Assembly: GCA_902363145.1 (NCBI GenBank)
Contig: CABIZB010000004.1
Span: forward strand, 62,001 to 126,000
Source of the DNA: Oscillospiraceae bacterium
GTDB taxonomy: Bacteria; Bacillota; Clostridia; Oscillospirales; Ruminococcaceae
DNA: 64,000 bases
Reading direction: 5' to 3'
Shown in pieces: positions 52,301-61,407 of this stretch; within the stretch, counting starts at the first letter, position 1, and each line of letters starts with the position of its first letter. A model generated the notes under the pieces. The model searched no databases and was not told where the DNA came from. It worked only from the letters and a program-made list of their open reading frames with translations. A program made the translations under genes and the position numbers.

Positions 52301-54793
52301 GTAGAGGCTGTCGATATCCGTGACATAACCACCGGTGAGATCATTGACAAATATACATATAAACTCAACTTCGGCGATAATGACATTGACATCTTTAACA
52401 GAACCGCAGATTCAACCTTTAATGTTACCGACAACAGATTTGTTATCGGCAACAGAGAAGCAAAGACATTACATCTGGGCACACAGAATTTCACCTTTAT
52501 AGATACAGACGACGGCACTGAATACACCGTTTCCGACAAGGAGCTGAAGCTTGCAGATGGTGCTTCGACCGAAGCTGTTATCAAGGTAAATCCTGATGAT
52601 GACACAGACAAAAGACTTGGGCTTGCCAAAAACTATGCCTTACGCTGCATTGATACAGAGCCGGGTACTTCAGTAGAAGTCAAGGTCGTTAGTTCCGACG
52701 CCAATGGGTCAACGATCGCTGTTTCTTTGATGACAAACGGAAATGAGGTTCTGTCATCAGAAAAAACAACAAGCATAGAGTTCAACATTACATACCGGGA
52801 AAGAAAGGTTGTTGATCTTAATCTCGAACCAACAGACGTTACCGACAATGTGGTTTATGTAATGCCCGATGACGACCTTAACGCAAGAGTTGCTCTTGGT
52901 ACAGAGCGTATGAAGGAAATGTTCACCGTAACAGGTGCGGAAGAGCTTAGCGAGGACGATTATATCGTTAACATTCAGCCTTACGCCGCAGACGATGGAC
53001 AGGCTATGTTCCTTATAACCATAAGCCTGACAAATGACGACTACTGCTTCAAATCAAAAGAACATACAGCTGAGTCAAAGACCATAATATTTACTGAAAA
53101 GAAGCCCGCAATGGTAAGCTTGATCTCAAAGGAGTCGGTTACGCCTGTATTCTCCACTGACATCAGCGACACAAACAAAGACCGTGAAGCTATTCTTAAG
53201 GAATATATTAAGAAAAACATAACGATTGCACCTGCTCCCGCTTCAGACAAAGAAATGTGCACTGACTATGATCTCGACGACATTGAATACACCACCGAGT
53301 ACAGTGACAACGGTCTCCCTGCAAGCATGACGGCAAAGGTAGTGCTTCACCCCGATGATTATGCTGAGGATGGATACAATTATTCACTGACATTCACTCC
53401 GAAATGGAGAATCAAAGTAGATACGACCCTTGCCCTCCAGGCTGACGCAACGCTTACTCCCGAATTAAGGATCCCCGCAGCTGATCTGAGCGACAACATG
53501 GCTGTAACTGAAGCTTTAGTTAACTATATGAAAAACGCATTCAGCATTATCAACGGCTTTGAAGGCTGCAGTGTTAGGATTACGCCAACTGCCATGGATG
53601 GCGAGCAAGTACAGGGAGAGGTAAATCTGATACTTCCCGAAGACGGCAGCAATTACTACTACCTCACAAAGCCGGGCTGCATAGAAACACTTAGCTTCAA
53701 TGCAAAGGTCATCGGCGTTTCAAGCGCTACACTTGCTCTCAAGGACGGCATGACACTTAGCCCCGTTATTGAGGTAAAGGAGACTGATGATGCTGATACA
53801 CGCTTCCAAAAGGCTATGGAATACATCGACAATGCTTACACTGTTGAAAATGCCGACTGCGACTACTCAATAGGCATAGAACGCCGTGCAGAGATCGACA
53901 GCGGCTATGCAGAGCTTATCCTCCGGGTGCCTGATGGATATGAATTATCCGAGGACAGTGTCAATACTCTTATATTCAACGCAAAATACAAGGTAATATA
54001 TGACTACGCTAAGCCCGAGATAACCAAGGTAACACCTGCCGCAAAAACTGTAGGCGTTAACTGGTCCGAGGTAAGAGGCGCTGAAAAGTACCGTGTATAT
54101 TACTTCGCTGACGGCAAGTGGACACTTGCAGGCGAAAGAACCGAGACCGGTATGTATGTAAGAAACCTTACACCCGGCAAGAAATACGGCTTTGCCGTTA
54201 AGGCTCTGCTCAACGGTGAATGGACTGACGTAACCGCTTCCGACATCGTTTATGCAACCACTCTTGACGTTAAGCCCAGGATCATCGAGACATACGACGA
54301 AGAGGGCGTTATAGGCATCAACTGGACTGAGGTCTATGCTGCTGAAAAGTATCGTGTATATTACTATACTGACGGCAAGTGGGCACTTGCAGGCGAAAGA
54401 ACTGAGGAGCATATGCTCGTAAAGGGTCTTACTAAGGGCAAGAAGTACGGCTTTGCCGTTAAGGCTCTGGTAAACGGCAAGTGGACAGACGTTACATCTT
54501 CCGACATTGTTTATGTGACTGTATCTAACATTAAACCTGTCATCACCAAGACATTCACTTCAGGAAAGGGAACCGTTGGTCTCAACTGGTCTGCTGTGAA
54601 TGGTGCTGAAAAGTACCGTGTATATTACTTCGCTGACGGCAAGTGGACATATGCAGGCGAAAGAACCGAGCTTGGCATGTATGTAAGAAATCTTACATCA
54701 GGCAAGAAGTACGGCTTTGCTGTTAAGGCATATGTTGACGGTCAGTTCACTGACGTAACATCTTCCGACATTGTTTATGTGACTGCTGAGTAA
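49394..54793 (+). CDS. Giant secreted repeat protein with Big_2-like domain and three C-terminal FN3-like repeats
   Basis: A 1,799-residue exported protein. I start it at TTG 49394, since AAAGGAG is nine bases upstream and the frame then opens with a signal peptide (MKKQDFKRQLAAIMALAVTF, cleavage near PVWA/DEIS). A Big_2-type Ig domain lies near residues 540-620 (YSDTPEIATVDESTGAVTPV). From about residue 690 to 1530 there are degenerate modules of about 90-110 residues, several closing with a strand like LIFNAKYKV or LSFNAKV. Three FN3-like repeats (EKYRVYYFADGKW...KKYGFAVKA) end the protein. No LPxTG, SLH or dockerin is present. Adhesin or wall-associated scaffold is a guess. Confidence 0.85.
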   Translation: MKKQDFKRQLAAIMALAVTFSSVPPVWADEISFITDDDITLNSISTIGMETNAYDLLSDPVSDCPFIITGSADSAVPLEHYYALGSEAVGSQKLVFYVNSNGAEDFEITSVTYNESDATSKLYGLIKLEEVNGVSKYAYDVDCWGTAVITVNATVGDVAYSQSFTFTSAAAYLIPKIYTNSISIPFGTTADNIGTVIDENELVQVGFNSKYQSDITVGSEIVRGVRDYYYTPVHGEDYTIDAKISDADPYSVDVSIVPTEEGALSYCFDTENTSATIPFDVESPIFKDAPEELVVPVFKRDTESLYKRANERAGSAAILSNKFGIYNGDTYITSSRAHTLNRYDKTYSEILATRDYVHAYGIKGYYPEAANWIFPKGYNDTNPTASTYDPSVENYGFMMNLPIRYDVKKIILKPLLDGKFTADNPIDTSNGESLSEAIKSALTFTTENMDYSNMPTELLYGNTSYKKTNVEEPEGETVYAPASDDFDIIAGDMTYDEKTGLQKVTVTFVLTEKGEEAYELSASDNAGISATVYVKAAMESYSFSKESVSVSENASEKLDLSRYLEVSPTGTDASSVKYYSDTPEIATVDESTGAVTPVAPGSAKIYARGIIGGEQGPKAYITVNVLDEITISFPNAEKINSAYYLYVTEYERTDSDETDQDFKYYNNIVKNNAVVTGNAKEYDFTDYYLDTRGFSLGALFSGNSMLFSFSPIENSTCLSSDSVKRLRVYAKRDAHPVLDTLTVPKDPEKANEYIKDYFDNLSFTTYTGEAIDVDYTVKSLTLNNDSTATAVIEVADSQKDEICIARTEDYNKPLSTTEITVPVEYVEKQTISAHWNGGKLKLNLNTFNRDGMMAAIEEKMADDAVSFTDGSGKKIAIPFCGKDGDSGYYIITTGAGDSMLLTLGFKGKYADFYDLDEGDVAGTVYTGQNFNVLVDFNVYIVPSFLDTDIKVNISKTSTDAEKIAAVKEAVEAVDIRDITTGEIIDKYTYKLNFGDNDIDIFNRTADSTFNVTDNRFVIGNREAKTLHLGTQNFTFIDTDDGTEYTVSDKELKLADGASTEAVIKVNPDDDTDKRLGLAKNYALRCIDTEPGTSVEVKVVSSDANGSTIAVSLMTNGNEVLSSEKTTSIEFNITYRERKVVDLNLEPTDVTDNVVYVMPDDDLNARVALGTERMKEMFTVTGAEELSEDDYIVNIQPYAADDGQAMFLITISLTNDDYCFKSKEHTAESKTIIFTEKKPAMVSLISKESVTPVFSTDISDTNKDREAILKEYIKKNITIAPAPASDKEMCTDYDLDDIEYTTEYSDNGLPASMTAKVVLHPDDYAEDGYNYSLTFTPKWRIKVDTTLALQADATLTPELRIPAADLSDNMAVTEALVNYMKNAFSIINGFEGCSVRITPTAMDGEQVQGEVNLILPEDGSNYYYLTKPGCIETLSFNAKVIGVSSATLALKDGMTLSPVIEVKETDDADTRFQKAMEYIDNAYTVENADCDYSIGIERRAEIDSGYAELILRVPDGYELSEDSVNTLIFNAKYKVIYDYAKPEITKVTPAAKTVGVNWSEVRGAEKYRVYYFADGKWTLAGERTETGMYVRNLTPGKKYGFAVKALLNGEWTDVTASDIVYATTLDVKPRIIETYDEEGVIGINWTEVYAAEKYRVYYYTDGKWALAGERTEEHMLVKGLTKGKKYGFAVKALVNGKWTDVTSSDIVYVTVSNIKPVITKTFTSGKGTVGLNWSAVNGAEKYRVYYFADGKWTYAGERTELGMYVRNLTSGKKYGFAVKAYVDGQFTDVTSSDIVYVTAE
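54000..54790 (+). repeat. Three tandem FN3-like repeats in the giant protein
   Basis: Three units of about 265 bases with the pattern NW(S/T)xVxxAEKYRVYYxxDGKW...(K)KYGFAVKAxxxGxxTDVT(A/S)SDIVY. They match the repeats in the CAP protein at 11.0-11.9 kb. Confidence 0.9.
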
Positions 54794-54818
54794 ATTGACT
54801 TATAACTTATAATAAAAT

Positions 54819-54856
54819 GAGGGACTGCGGCATTGGCTGCAGTCCCTTTGTTTATT
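54819..54856 (+). terminator. Terminator of the giant protein gene
   Basis: GGGACTGC...GCAGTCCC is followed by TTTGTTTATTT. Confidence 0.82.
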
Positions 54857-54859
54857 TAT

Positions 54860-54894
54860 AAAAAAGCTCCTCCGCAGTTTGCAGAGGAGCTTTT
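54860..54894 (-). terminator. Terminator of the amidase gene
   Basis: On the minus strand AAGCTCCTC...GAGGAGCTT is followed by a T run. Confidence 0.85.
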
Positions 54895-54896
54895 GT

Positions 54897-57800
54897 TCAA
54901 TAATAGCTGTTATAAGGGTCTGAGAATGGATTATACTCAAAGCCGATATTTGAGGCAGTCTCTTCGGGCGTTTCGGACGGCGTTGTTTCTGAGGGAACTT
55001 CTTCCGCAGTGTTTTCGGAAGTGCTGCTTTCGGTCGGGGTGCTGTCGTAAGAGCCGCTGTTGGTGAAGCTTCCGCTGCCCTCTCCGTAGCAGGAATAATC
55101 GCACCGTGCAAGGAAATCGGAAGCGCCCTGTACTATGGCGGAGGCAATGCCGTTCTGATGAGTGGGATTTGCCAGTGCCATTGCTTCGGTATAGTTTGTC
55201 ACAAAGCCGCATTCGATGAGCACTGACGGAAAATCCTGCTGCTGGGTGACGAAGAAATAGTTGTAGTTCTCTCCCCTGTCAAGGCTGCCTGTTCCGTGGA
55301 CGCTGCTGCCCAGATATGCTCCCACACGCTTTGAGATGCTGTCCGCCAGCGGCTGGGAGAATGGGGTGAAATAATATGCCTCTGCGCCCTTTGCGTCCTC
55401 TCCTGCGGAGTTGCAGTGGATAGCAAGGAAAAGGTCGGGGTTATACTGCCTTGCGTAGGAAGCTCGCTGGGCGGTAACATATGTTTCGCTCTCGGTCTTT
55501 AGTCTTATGACATTTGCACCAGCAGCTTTCAGCTTTTCCTCTACCAGCTTTGCGATGGCGAGGTTTGCTTCCTGCTCCTTGATGTGTCCCACGGCACCGG
55601 GGTCAAAGGTATCGGCTCCTGTGTAGCCATGGCCGGGATCTACCACGACAGTTGCGCCATCAAGGGAATTTCTGCAGCCGTTGAAGCGGAATGTAAGGTT
55701 ATTGCTGTCATCGTAATATGATGTAACTCCGCCGAAAATTCCCGCCTGCCTGAAGCTCAGGGTAAGGGTAGTCTTGGTAAGCTCACCCGATTCGTATGTG
55801 CCCCACTTGCCGTAGGTGAAAACGGAGCTTTCAGGGAACGTGATATCGCTTGCGGAAACTGATGTGATATAGTCAAAGGTAATGGTAAGAGCGTCAGAAT
55901 TAAATGAGGATATGTAGTAATTTCCGTTGCCGCCGCTTGTGCAGTTAAGGTTATTGAAGGACATGGCAAAAGGAATTTTTGTGTTGGTGTGGAGCTTCAG
56001 CACCGTGTCCGTGCCGTCCTTTGCGGCGCTTACCACGCTTACGGGATTTGAGCCTAAGGGCGAGTTATCCAGCACGTTCACGTCGCTCACCTTTATGCGC
56101 TTGCCCGAATTTGTGAGGTAATATTCCGTGCCTGAGTAGGTGACGGTCTTTACCTGATAATCCAATGTGCCCGCAGGGAGACGTGCCATATCGGGGGTGG
56201 GGTCGGTGCCGGTGGTCTTGCTGTCATACACCATGGTGTTGTCGTTTTTCACCTGCAAAAGATTGCCGCTGTAGTCGTTGAGTATTTCCGCAAGGGCGTT
56301 TACGATAATGTGGCAGCCTGTGCGGCTCTCGTTGAAGTCGCCTGTTTTGGTGTGGTATGTGCCGTAGAAGGTCACGTTTCCAAGGTCAATATCCTGGCCC
56401 TTTATGCCTGCGGGAGCAATATATGTGCCAACGTATTTTGTGTAGTTGGAGTTGGGGTCAAGCTCATCTGTCTGACCCTCCACTGGGCTGAGGGTGACGG
56501 ATCTGCCGTTTATCTCCGCCGATACATCGGAGCCTTTGTAAGCAATTACGCTGAGATTTACTGCCGACTGCTCCTCAATACGCATCTCGCCGCCGCTGGG
56601 CTCTGCGCTTTTAAGGACGTTTACGGTTCTTGTTATTTTGTACGTGATAGTTTTGCCCTTGTTTTTGAATGTAAAAGTGTTGAGACCCACATCAAGATCC
56701 ATATTGAAATAGAAGCGCCCTGCTTCGTTCAGCTCAATGGGCTTGCCCTGAAAATAGATGGTGAAGTTGGGGTCAAAGGAGCCTGCGAAAATAACGGTAG
56801 GCTCTTCCGTTTTGAAGGTCGTGGCAAGGGGGAGGGTCATTTCCAGCTCGTTGTTAAGACCCTCACGGTCTATCTGGTCATTGTAGTGCTTAACCAGCAC
56901 CGAGGTGGATTCCTCAGTATTTGCGTCCAGCGCTGAAAGGGAGTTGAAAATGCTGCCGATGTAGGAGCTGTAGTCATCTGCCTTGATGACCTGCTTTACC
57001 AGCTCATCGGGAGAGCCCCAGCCTGTGCTGTCGGTGCATATTTTTTCGTTGATGTGGTCTATCATCATGGGAACGCCTGCGCTCTGCGCCTGCCTGTCCC
57101 ACCAGCCTGCCACCTCTTCAAAGGGCATAGACTGACTGCTGAGGGAGCCGTCTGCCTTGACGATGATAAAATCCGCATAGCCGCTGTTTATGTAGCCCAG
57201 CGTATCGGCATAGCCGTCGGTAAGGGCTTCAAAGCTTACGGAGGTCTCGCTGCCCTCGTCGTTTGTAGTGTAGTTTGCCCAGACATCGTTTATGGAAATG
57301 CCTACGGGGACGGAGTTAGATGTGCGCCGCACTGCGTCCGATACCAGGCTGAACACATATGCGCCGTTATCCATAAGCCAGTTATCGTATCCGATGCCCG
57401 AACCGTTGGTCATATAGTCCGCAAAGCTGCTGCTGTCCTTGGAGGAATAATATCCGTCAAGGATAATGCCGTCCACGGGATATTTTACGGTGAACTCGTG
57501 TGCGGTCAGGGCAAGCCTGTCTATCCTTGCTTTTGCGGTCTCCTCCGTGATCCCCGAAAGCACTGTGCCGATATCAAAGGTGACATACACGAACATTCCA
57601 CGCTCATTTGCCGCCTGTGCGCACAGCTCCGAGGGAGATGTGCTGCCGTTCATATCAGTGCTGAAATACACGTTTCCGTTATAGGAGGTATTTATTATCA
57701 CCGTGTTAAGGCTCATATTTTCCGCACTGTCAAGGGCGGAGTTTATGCCTGAAAGGATATCTTCTTCCGACAGCATATCGCCGTTTTCATCATAAATGTC

Positions 57801-58046
57801 AAAATCCTTTTCGGGGGTGATATAAACGCCCCTTACCTCATCGGGAAACGAAAACATGGGGCTGTATTCGGGCTGACTGAAGCTGTCCAGCTCCTCATCA
57901 CGCTGAACATCGGGAATAATTTCCTCATATTCTTCCGTAACGTTGCTTTCGGCATAAACCGACAAAAAATCCGCAGGTAGTGCCGTCACCGCCATAGCAA
58001 TGGCGGCAAGCACCGATAATATTTTTCTCTTTTTCATTTTTATCAT
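54897..58046 (-). CDS. Secreted N-acetylmuramoyl-L-alanine amidase with N-terminal GHL10-like domain
   Basis: A 1,049-residue exported protein. A signal peptide ends near SVYA/ESNV. Residues 70-390 form a GHL10/DUF187-like TIM-barrel region (VRGVYITPEKDFDIYDE, VDGIILDGYYS). Then come beta-rich linker domains and, at about 800-985, a zinc Amidase_3 domain: VVVDPGHGYTG (His), KEQEANLAIAK (Glu), LFLAIHCNSAG (His) and IECGFVTN (catalytic Glu). A Ser/Thr/Glu-rich tail (TPTESSTSENTAEEVPSETT) ends the protein. It would cut the peptide from MurNAc in the wall. The start may be 58046 or 58037; neither has a strong ribosome site. Confidence 0.9.
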   Translation of the reverse strand: MIKMKKRKILSVLAAIAMAVTALPADFLSVYAESNVTEEYEEIIPDVQRDEELDSFSQPEYSPMFSFPDEVRGVYITPEKDFDIYDENGDMLSEEDILSGINSALDSAENMSLNTVIINTSYNGNVYFSTDMNGSTSPSELCAQAANERGMFVYVTFDIGTVLSGITEETAKARIDRLALTAHEFTVKYPVDGIILDGYYSSKDSSSFADYMTNGSGIGYDNWLMDNGAYVFSLVSDAVRRTSNSVPVGISINDVWANYTTNDEGSETSVSFEALTDGYADTLGYINSGYADFIIVKADGSLSSQSMPFEEVAGWWDRQAQSAGVPMMIDHINEKICTDSTGWGSPDELVKQVIKADDYSSYIGSIFNSLSALDANTEESTSVLVKHYNDQIDREGLNNELEMTLPLATTFKTEEPTVIFAGSFDPNFTIYFQGKPIELNEAGRFYFNMDLDVGLNTFTFKNKGKTITYKITRTVNVLKSAEPSGGEMRIEEQSAVNLSVIAYKGSDVSAEINGRSVTLSPVEGQTDELDPNSNYTKYVGTYIAPAGIKGQDIDLGNVTFYGTYHTKTGDFNESRTGCHIIVNALAEILNDYSGNLLQVKNDNTMVYDSKTTGTDPTPDMARLPAGTLDYQVKTVTYSGTEYYLTNSGKRIKVSDVNVLDNSPLGSNPVSVVSAAKDGTDTVLKLHTNTKIPFAMSFNNLNCTSGGNGNYYISSFNSDALTITFDYITSVSASDITFPESSVFTYGKWGTYESGELTKTTLTLSFRQAGIFGGVTSYYDDSNNLTFRFNGCRNSLDGATVVVDPGHGYTGADTFDPGAVGHIKEQEANLAIAKLVEEKLKAAGANVIRLKTESETYVTAQRASYARQYNPDLFLAIHCNSAGEDAKGAEAYYFTPFSQPLADSISKRVGAYLGSSVHGTGSLDRGENYNYFFVTQQQDFPSVLIECGFVTNYTEAMALANPTHQNGIASAIVQGASDFLARCDYSCYGEGSGSFTNSGSYDSTPTESSTSENTAEEVPSETTPSETPEETASNIGFEYNPFSDPYNSYY

Positions 58047-58093
58047 CTTGTTCTTTCTTTTTTTCTTTTGTTTTATTTCTTTAATACTAATTA

Positions 58094-59686
58094 TCAGTAT
58101 AAGTTTTCCAGCTCTTTATTCACATGAACCGAAACAGACTGTGCAGGCTCAAACAGCGAATCATAGCGGAAAAAGGCATAGCCTGCGCTGTATATTTCCG
58201 TAAGGTCACGCTGGCGGGAAAGGATATCGCTTGAATCCAGCCACTCGTTTTTGCCATGCCCCGCATAGGTATCCTCAGTGCCTGATTTGTACGCCGCAAG
58301 ACCTATCACAAGGGAAATGTTATCCCCTGTGAGCTTTGCCCATGAATCCACAGTTTCCGCATAGGGCAGGGTGGAATTTTCAAAGCCGTAGTATATCTGG
58401 GGGCAGATGTAGTCGCAGTAGCCCGATGAGCCGCACCATGTATAGATGTCGGCGTAAAGGGTATCAAAGTCGCTGCTCATATTTCCTTGGGGCGAGATGC
58501 CGAAAACTGCCGTGGGATTTGCCCCGTGGACAGTAAGATACAGCTGTCTCACCATTTTTGTGACTGTCTCACGCCGCCAGTCGCTCAGGGCAAGGGCTGT
58601 GCCGCTTGCACTGTAAGCTTCCCTGTCGAAGCTCTCATCGGTGGTGGGATAGAAGTAGTCGTCTATCTGAATGCCGTCAACGTCATATCCCGTGAGAATC
58701 TCTCTTATTCCGTCGCAGATAAGGGAGATAGTATCGCTGTAAGCGGGGCTGAGATACCATCTGCCGCTGCTTTCAACAATGTATGTGCCCTTTTTGGAGC
58801 TGTCGTTATACCACTTGCCGATAACGCAGTCTGTACCCAGTCCTGACATCTGTGAGTCGGTCATGAGCCGCATTGGGTTTATCCATGCGTGAATGGAAAG
58901 CCCCCTGTCGTGGGCAAGCTTTACGGCGATTTTAAGCGGGTCATAGTCCCCTGTCAGGCGGTCGCCCTTGGGGAAAAGCGATGAATCATAATAAGCGTCG
59001 CCGTAGGCACGCACCTGAAAATAAACGGTATTGCAGCCCAGGGCGGCTATGTTGTCAAAACATTCGCCCAGCGAAGATGTAAAGGACGCTTCATCGGCGT
59101 TTTTCATTATCCTGTCGTATTCCAGATATGATATCCACACGGCTTTCTGCCTGTCAAAGTTCAGGGCATAATAGCTGTTCCGGGGATAATATGTGCCTGT
59201 GCTTTCGGGAGCGGCAGTGGTATTCTCGGAAGTAGCTGCTCCTGTGGTTGTTTCGGTCCGGGTAGTCTGCGATGCAGTCTCCGAAGCGGCGATTTCTTCC
59301 GTAAAGGCTGTCTCTTCCGATGTGATGACAGCTGTTTCGAAAGCTGCTATTTCGGAGATCGTTTCGGGAACTGTTGTTTCCGGAATTGTTGTTTCCGGAA
59401 CGTTAGTTCTTGAAACAGCTGTTTCAAAAGTGCATTCGGCGGCTGTTACGGTGTTTTTGTATATTTCAGCCGTTGTTTCGAGAGAAACTATATTTTCCTG
59501 CGTCTGGGGAGTGGAAACCGATGTGGTTTCGGAGCTTGATGCTGTCGTCACGGCGGAGACAACATTATCCGTTTCAAAATAGCTGTCGGGCAGCTCGTCC
59601 GCAAGGGCGGAGCAGGAGCCTGCAAGCATGGCGCAGAGCAGTATATTTGCGATTTTTGCCGCTTTTATTATGTCGTGTCTTTCCAT
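58094..59686 (-). CDS. Secreted GHL10-type putative glycoside hydrolase (DUF187)
   Basis: A 530-residue exported protein. The start at 59686 follows GGAGG. A hydrophobic N-terminal segment ends in MLAGSCSALA, which may be a signal peptidase I site or a weak lipobox. A Thr/Glu/Ser-rich linker (about residues 40-165, with PETTIPETTVPETISE) leads to the GHL10 domain: KAVWISYLEYDRIM, NTVYFQVRAYGDAYYDSSLF, LSIHAWINPMR, YDVDGIQIDDYFYP and GISPQGNMSSDF. These are the family core motifs with candidate acidic catalytic residues. It lies 47 bases upstream of the amidase gene, likely co-transcribed. The substrate, perhaps peptidoglycan or teichoic glycan, is not known. Confidence 0.86.
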   Translation of the reverse strand: MERHDIIKAAKIANILLCAMLAGSCSALADELPDSYFETDNVVSAVTTASSSETTSVSTPQTQENIVSLETTAEIYKNTVTAAECTFETAVSRTNVPETTIPETTVPETISEIAAFETAVITSEETAFTEEIAASETASQTTRTETTTGAATSENTTAAPESTGTYYPRNSYYALNFDRQKAVWISYLEYDRIMKNADEASFTSSLGECFDNIAALGCNTVYFQVRAYGDAYYDSSLFPKGDRLTGDYDPLKIAVKLAHDRGLSIHAWINPMRLMTDSQMSGLGTDCVIGKWYNDSSKKGTYIVESSGRWYLSPAYSDTISLICDGIREILTGYDVDGIQIDDYFYPTTDESFDREAYSASGTALALSDWRRETVTKMVRQLYLTVHGANPTAVFGISPQGNMSSDFDTLYADIYTWCGSSGYCDYICPQIYYGFENSTLPYAETVDSWAKLTGDNISLVIGLAAYKSGTEDTYAGHGKNEWLDSSDILSRQRDLTEIYSAGYAFFRYDSLFEPAQSVSVHVNKELENLY

Positions 59687-59866
59687 AGTTCCTCCATCTT
59701 CGGGGTATATACACATATAATTATAGCCTAATTATATGCGGCTTGTCAATGGCGCAGAACTTCTGTAATCAAAAAAAGTGCATAAAAATATCCGCACTTT
59801 TTCTGTGCGGATTGGCGGCTTATAATTTTTTGTGGGGAACCGGGATATGTGGTGCAGGTGAAAGGT

Positions 59867-59970
59867 AAATTTGTCCGTACCTGCGGCCACAGCGACCATA
59901 TGGCTCTGCCCTCAGTGGACTTCCTAAACCCTTTACCTTGCTCTCATTTGTGCTGACTTTCTCATTTGTC
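59867..59970 (+). repeat. Element C, deletion derivative C5
   Basis: The 3' half of the first hairpin (TTTGTCCGTACCTGCG) is joined directly to the 3' domain (CAGCGACC, ATGGCTCTGCCC, then the CTCATTTGTGCTGAC tail). The two central long stems are missing. Confidence 0.72.
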
Positions 59971-59987
59971 GCTTAACCTCAAAAATA

Positions 59988-60018
59988 AAACGGACTTTCA
60001 CTTCCCGAAAGTCCGTTT
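59988..60018 (-). terminator. Terminator of miaB transcript
   Basis: A 12-bp stem AAACGGACTTTC/GAAAGTCCGTTT, with TTTTATTTTT after it on the minus strand. Confidence 0.85.
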
Positions 60019-60024
60019 CTGTTA

Positions 60025-61392
60025 TCAGTCTATTATTTCGCCCTCAACAGCCCAGTTATGCGTCTTTGTGACCCTTACCCTGTGCATCGTACCGATAAGC
60101 GACTCATCGCCATTTACCAGCGTGATGATGAACTCACCGCTCTTGCCGCTGATAAGCCCGTCCTTGTAAACGCTCTCAAAAAGCACCTCAAATTCTGCTC
60201 CCAGGAAACGCTTGTAATGCTCGTCGGATATCTCCCTCTGAGCTGCCAGAAGCTCCCTGAACCATTTTCCCTTGTCCTCCTCCGAGGTCTTGTCCTCCAT
60301 AAGTGCCGCCTTTGTGCCGCTGCGCTTTGAGTAGATGAACGAGAAAATGTTGTCGTATTTTACCGCCCTGACTATTTTCATAGTCTCCTGAAAATCCTCA
60401 TATGTCTCATTGGGAAATCCCACTATGATATCGGTGGTAATGGAAAGCCCGGGCATCTTTTTCCTTGCGCATTCCACTATTTCCATGTATTTTTCCGCCG
60501 TATATCTGCGGTTCATTTCTTTAAGTATCCTGTTGCTGCCCGACTGCAAAGGAAGATGTATGCTGCGGCATATCTTCCTGCTGTTTGCCATAACGTCAAA
60601 AAGCTCTTCCGTAGCGTCCTTGGGGTGCGGTGACATGAACCTTACCCTGAAATCCCCGTCCAGAGCGTCGATGCGCCTGAGCAGCTCGGGAAAGTTTATA
60701 TCCTCCTCCAGATTTCTTCCGTAGGAGTTCACGTTCTGACCCAGCAGCATTATCTCACGGCAGCCGTCCGCCGCCAGTGCCCTGATCTCTTCAAGTATCT
60801 TTTCGGGCTTTCTGCTGCGCTCCCTGCCCCTTACGTAAGGCACGATGCAGTATGAGCAGAAGTTGTTGCAGCCGTACATTATTGATACGCCCGCCTTGTA
60901 TTTTTCCGTTCTCACCGCAGGGATATCCTCGGGGCATTCCTCCGCACGTTCGGCAGTGTCAACGGCAAATTTTCTTTCCGTCAGCACCTCATACATGAGC
61001 CTTGGCAGCTCCTTTGAAGCAAATGTGCCGAACACCATATCCACATGGCGGTATGACCTTTTTATCTTCTCGGCGGTTGCGGGCTCCTGAGCCATGCAGC
61101 CGCACAGTCCGATAATCATATCGGGCTTTTTTTCTTTCAGATGCTTCAGCTCGCCCACGTTTCCGTAAACCTTCAGCTCCGCATTCTCACGCACAGCGCA
61201 GGTGTTGAGTATGATAACGTCCGCCTGCTCCATGTCATATGTAACGCCGCAGCCCATCCGGCAGAGCATACCCGTTATCTTTTCGCCGTCGCTCACATTC
61301 TGCTGGCAGCCGTAGCTGTGTACGCAGCAAAGAGGGGGAGTCTCACGTCGGCTGAAAATTTCCTTTACCAGCTCTGTGTAGTTAAGTTCCAT
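60025..61392 (-). CDS. miaB: tRNA-2-methylthio-N6-dimethylallyladenosine synthase
   Basis: A 455-residue radical SAM methylthiotransferase acting on A37 of tRNA. The N-terminal UPF0004 domain holds three cluster Cys (SYGCQQNVSDGE, LNTCAVRENAE, GLCGCMAQ); the radical SAM motif is YGCNNFCSYCIVPYVRGRE; a C-terminal TRAM domain (residues 390-455) follows. It starts 16 bases after the DUF4015 gene, so the group rnf-like pair, DUF4015, miaB may be one transcript. No unusual residues are seen. Confidence 0.96.
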   Translation of the reverse strand: MELNYTELVKEIFSRRETPPLCCVHSYGCQQNVSDGEKITGMLCRMGCGVTYDMEQADVIILNTCAVRENAELKVYGNVGELKHLKEKKPDMIIGLCGCMAQEPATAEKIKRSYRHVDMVFGTFASKELPRLMYEVLTERKFAVDTAERAEECPEDIPAVRTEKYKAGVSIMYGCNNFCSYCIVPYVRGRERSRKPEKILEEIRALAADGCREIMLLGQNVNSYGRNLEEDINFPELLRRIDALDGDFRVRFMSPHPKDATEELFDVMANSRKICRSIHLPLQSGSNRILKEMNRRYTAEKYMEIVECARKKMPGLSITTDIIVGFPNETYEDFQETMKIVRAVKYDNIFSFIYSKRSGTKAALMEDKTSEEDKGKWFRELLAAQREISDEHYKRFLGAEFEVLFESVYKDGLISGKSGEFIITLVNGDESLIGTMHRVRVTKTHNWAVEGEIID

Positions 61393-61407
61393 AAAAAGCG
61401 CCTTTCA

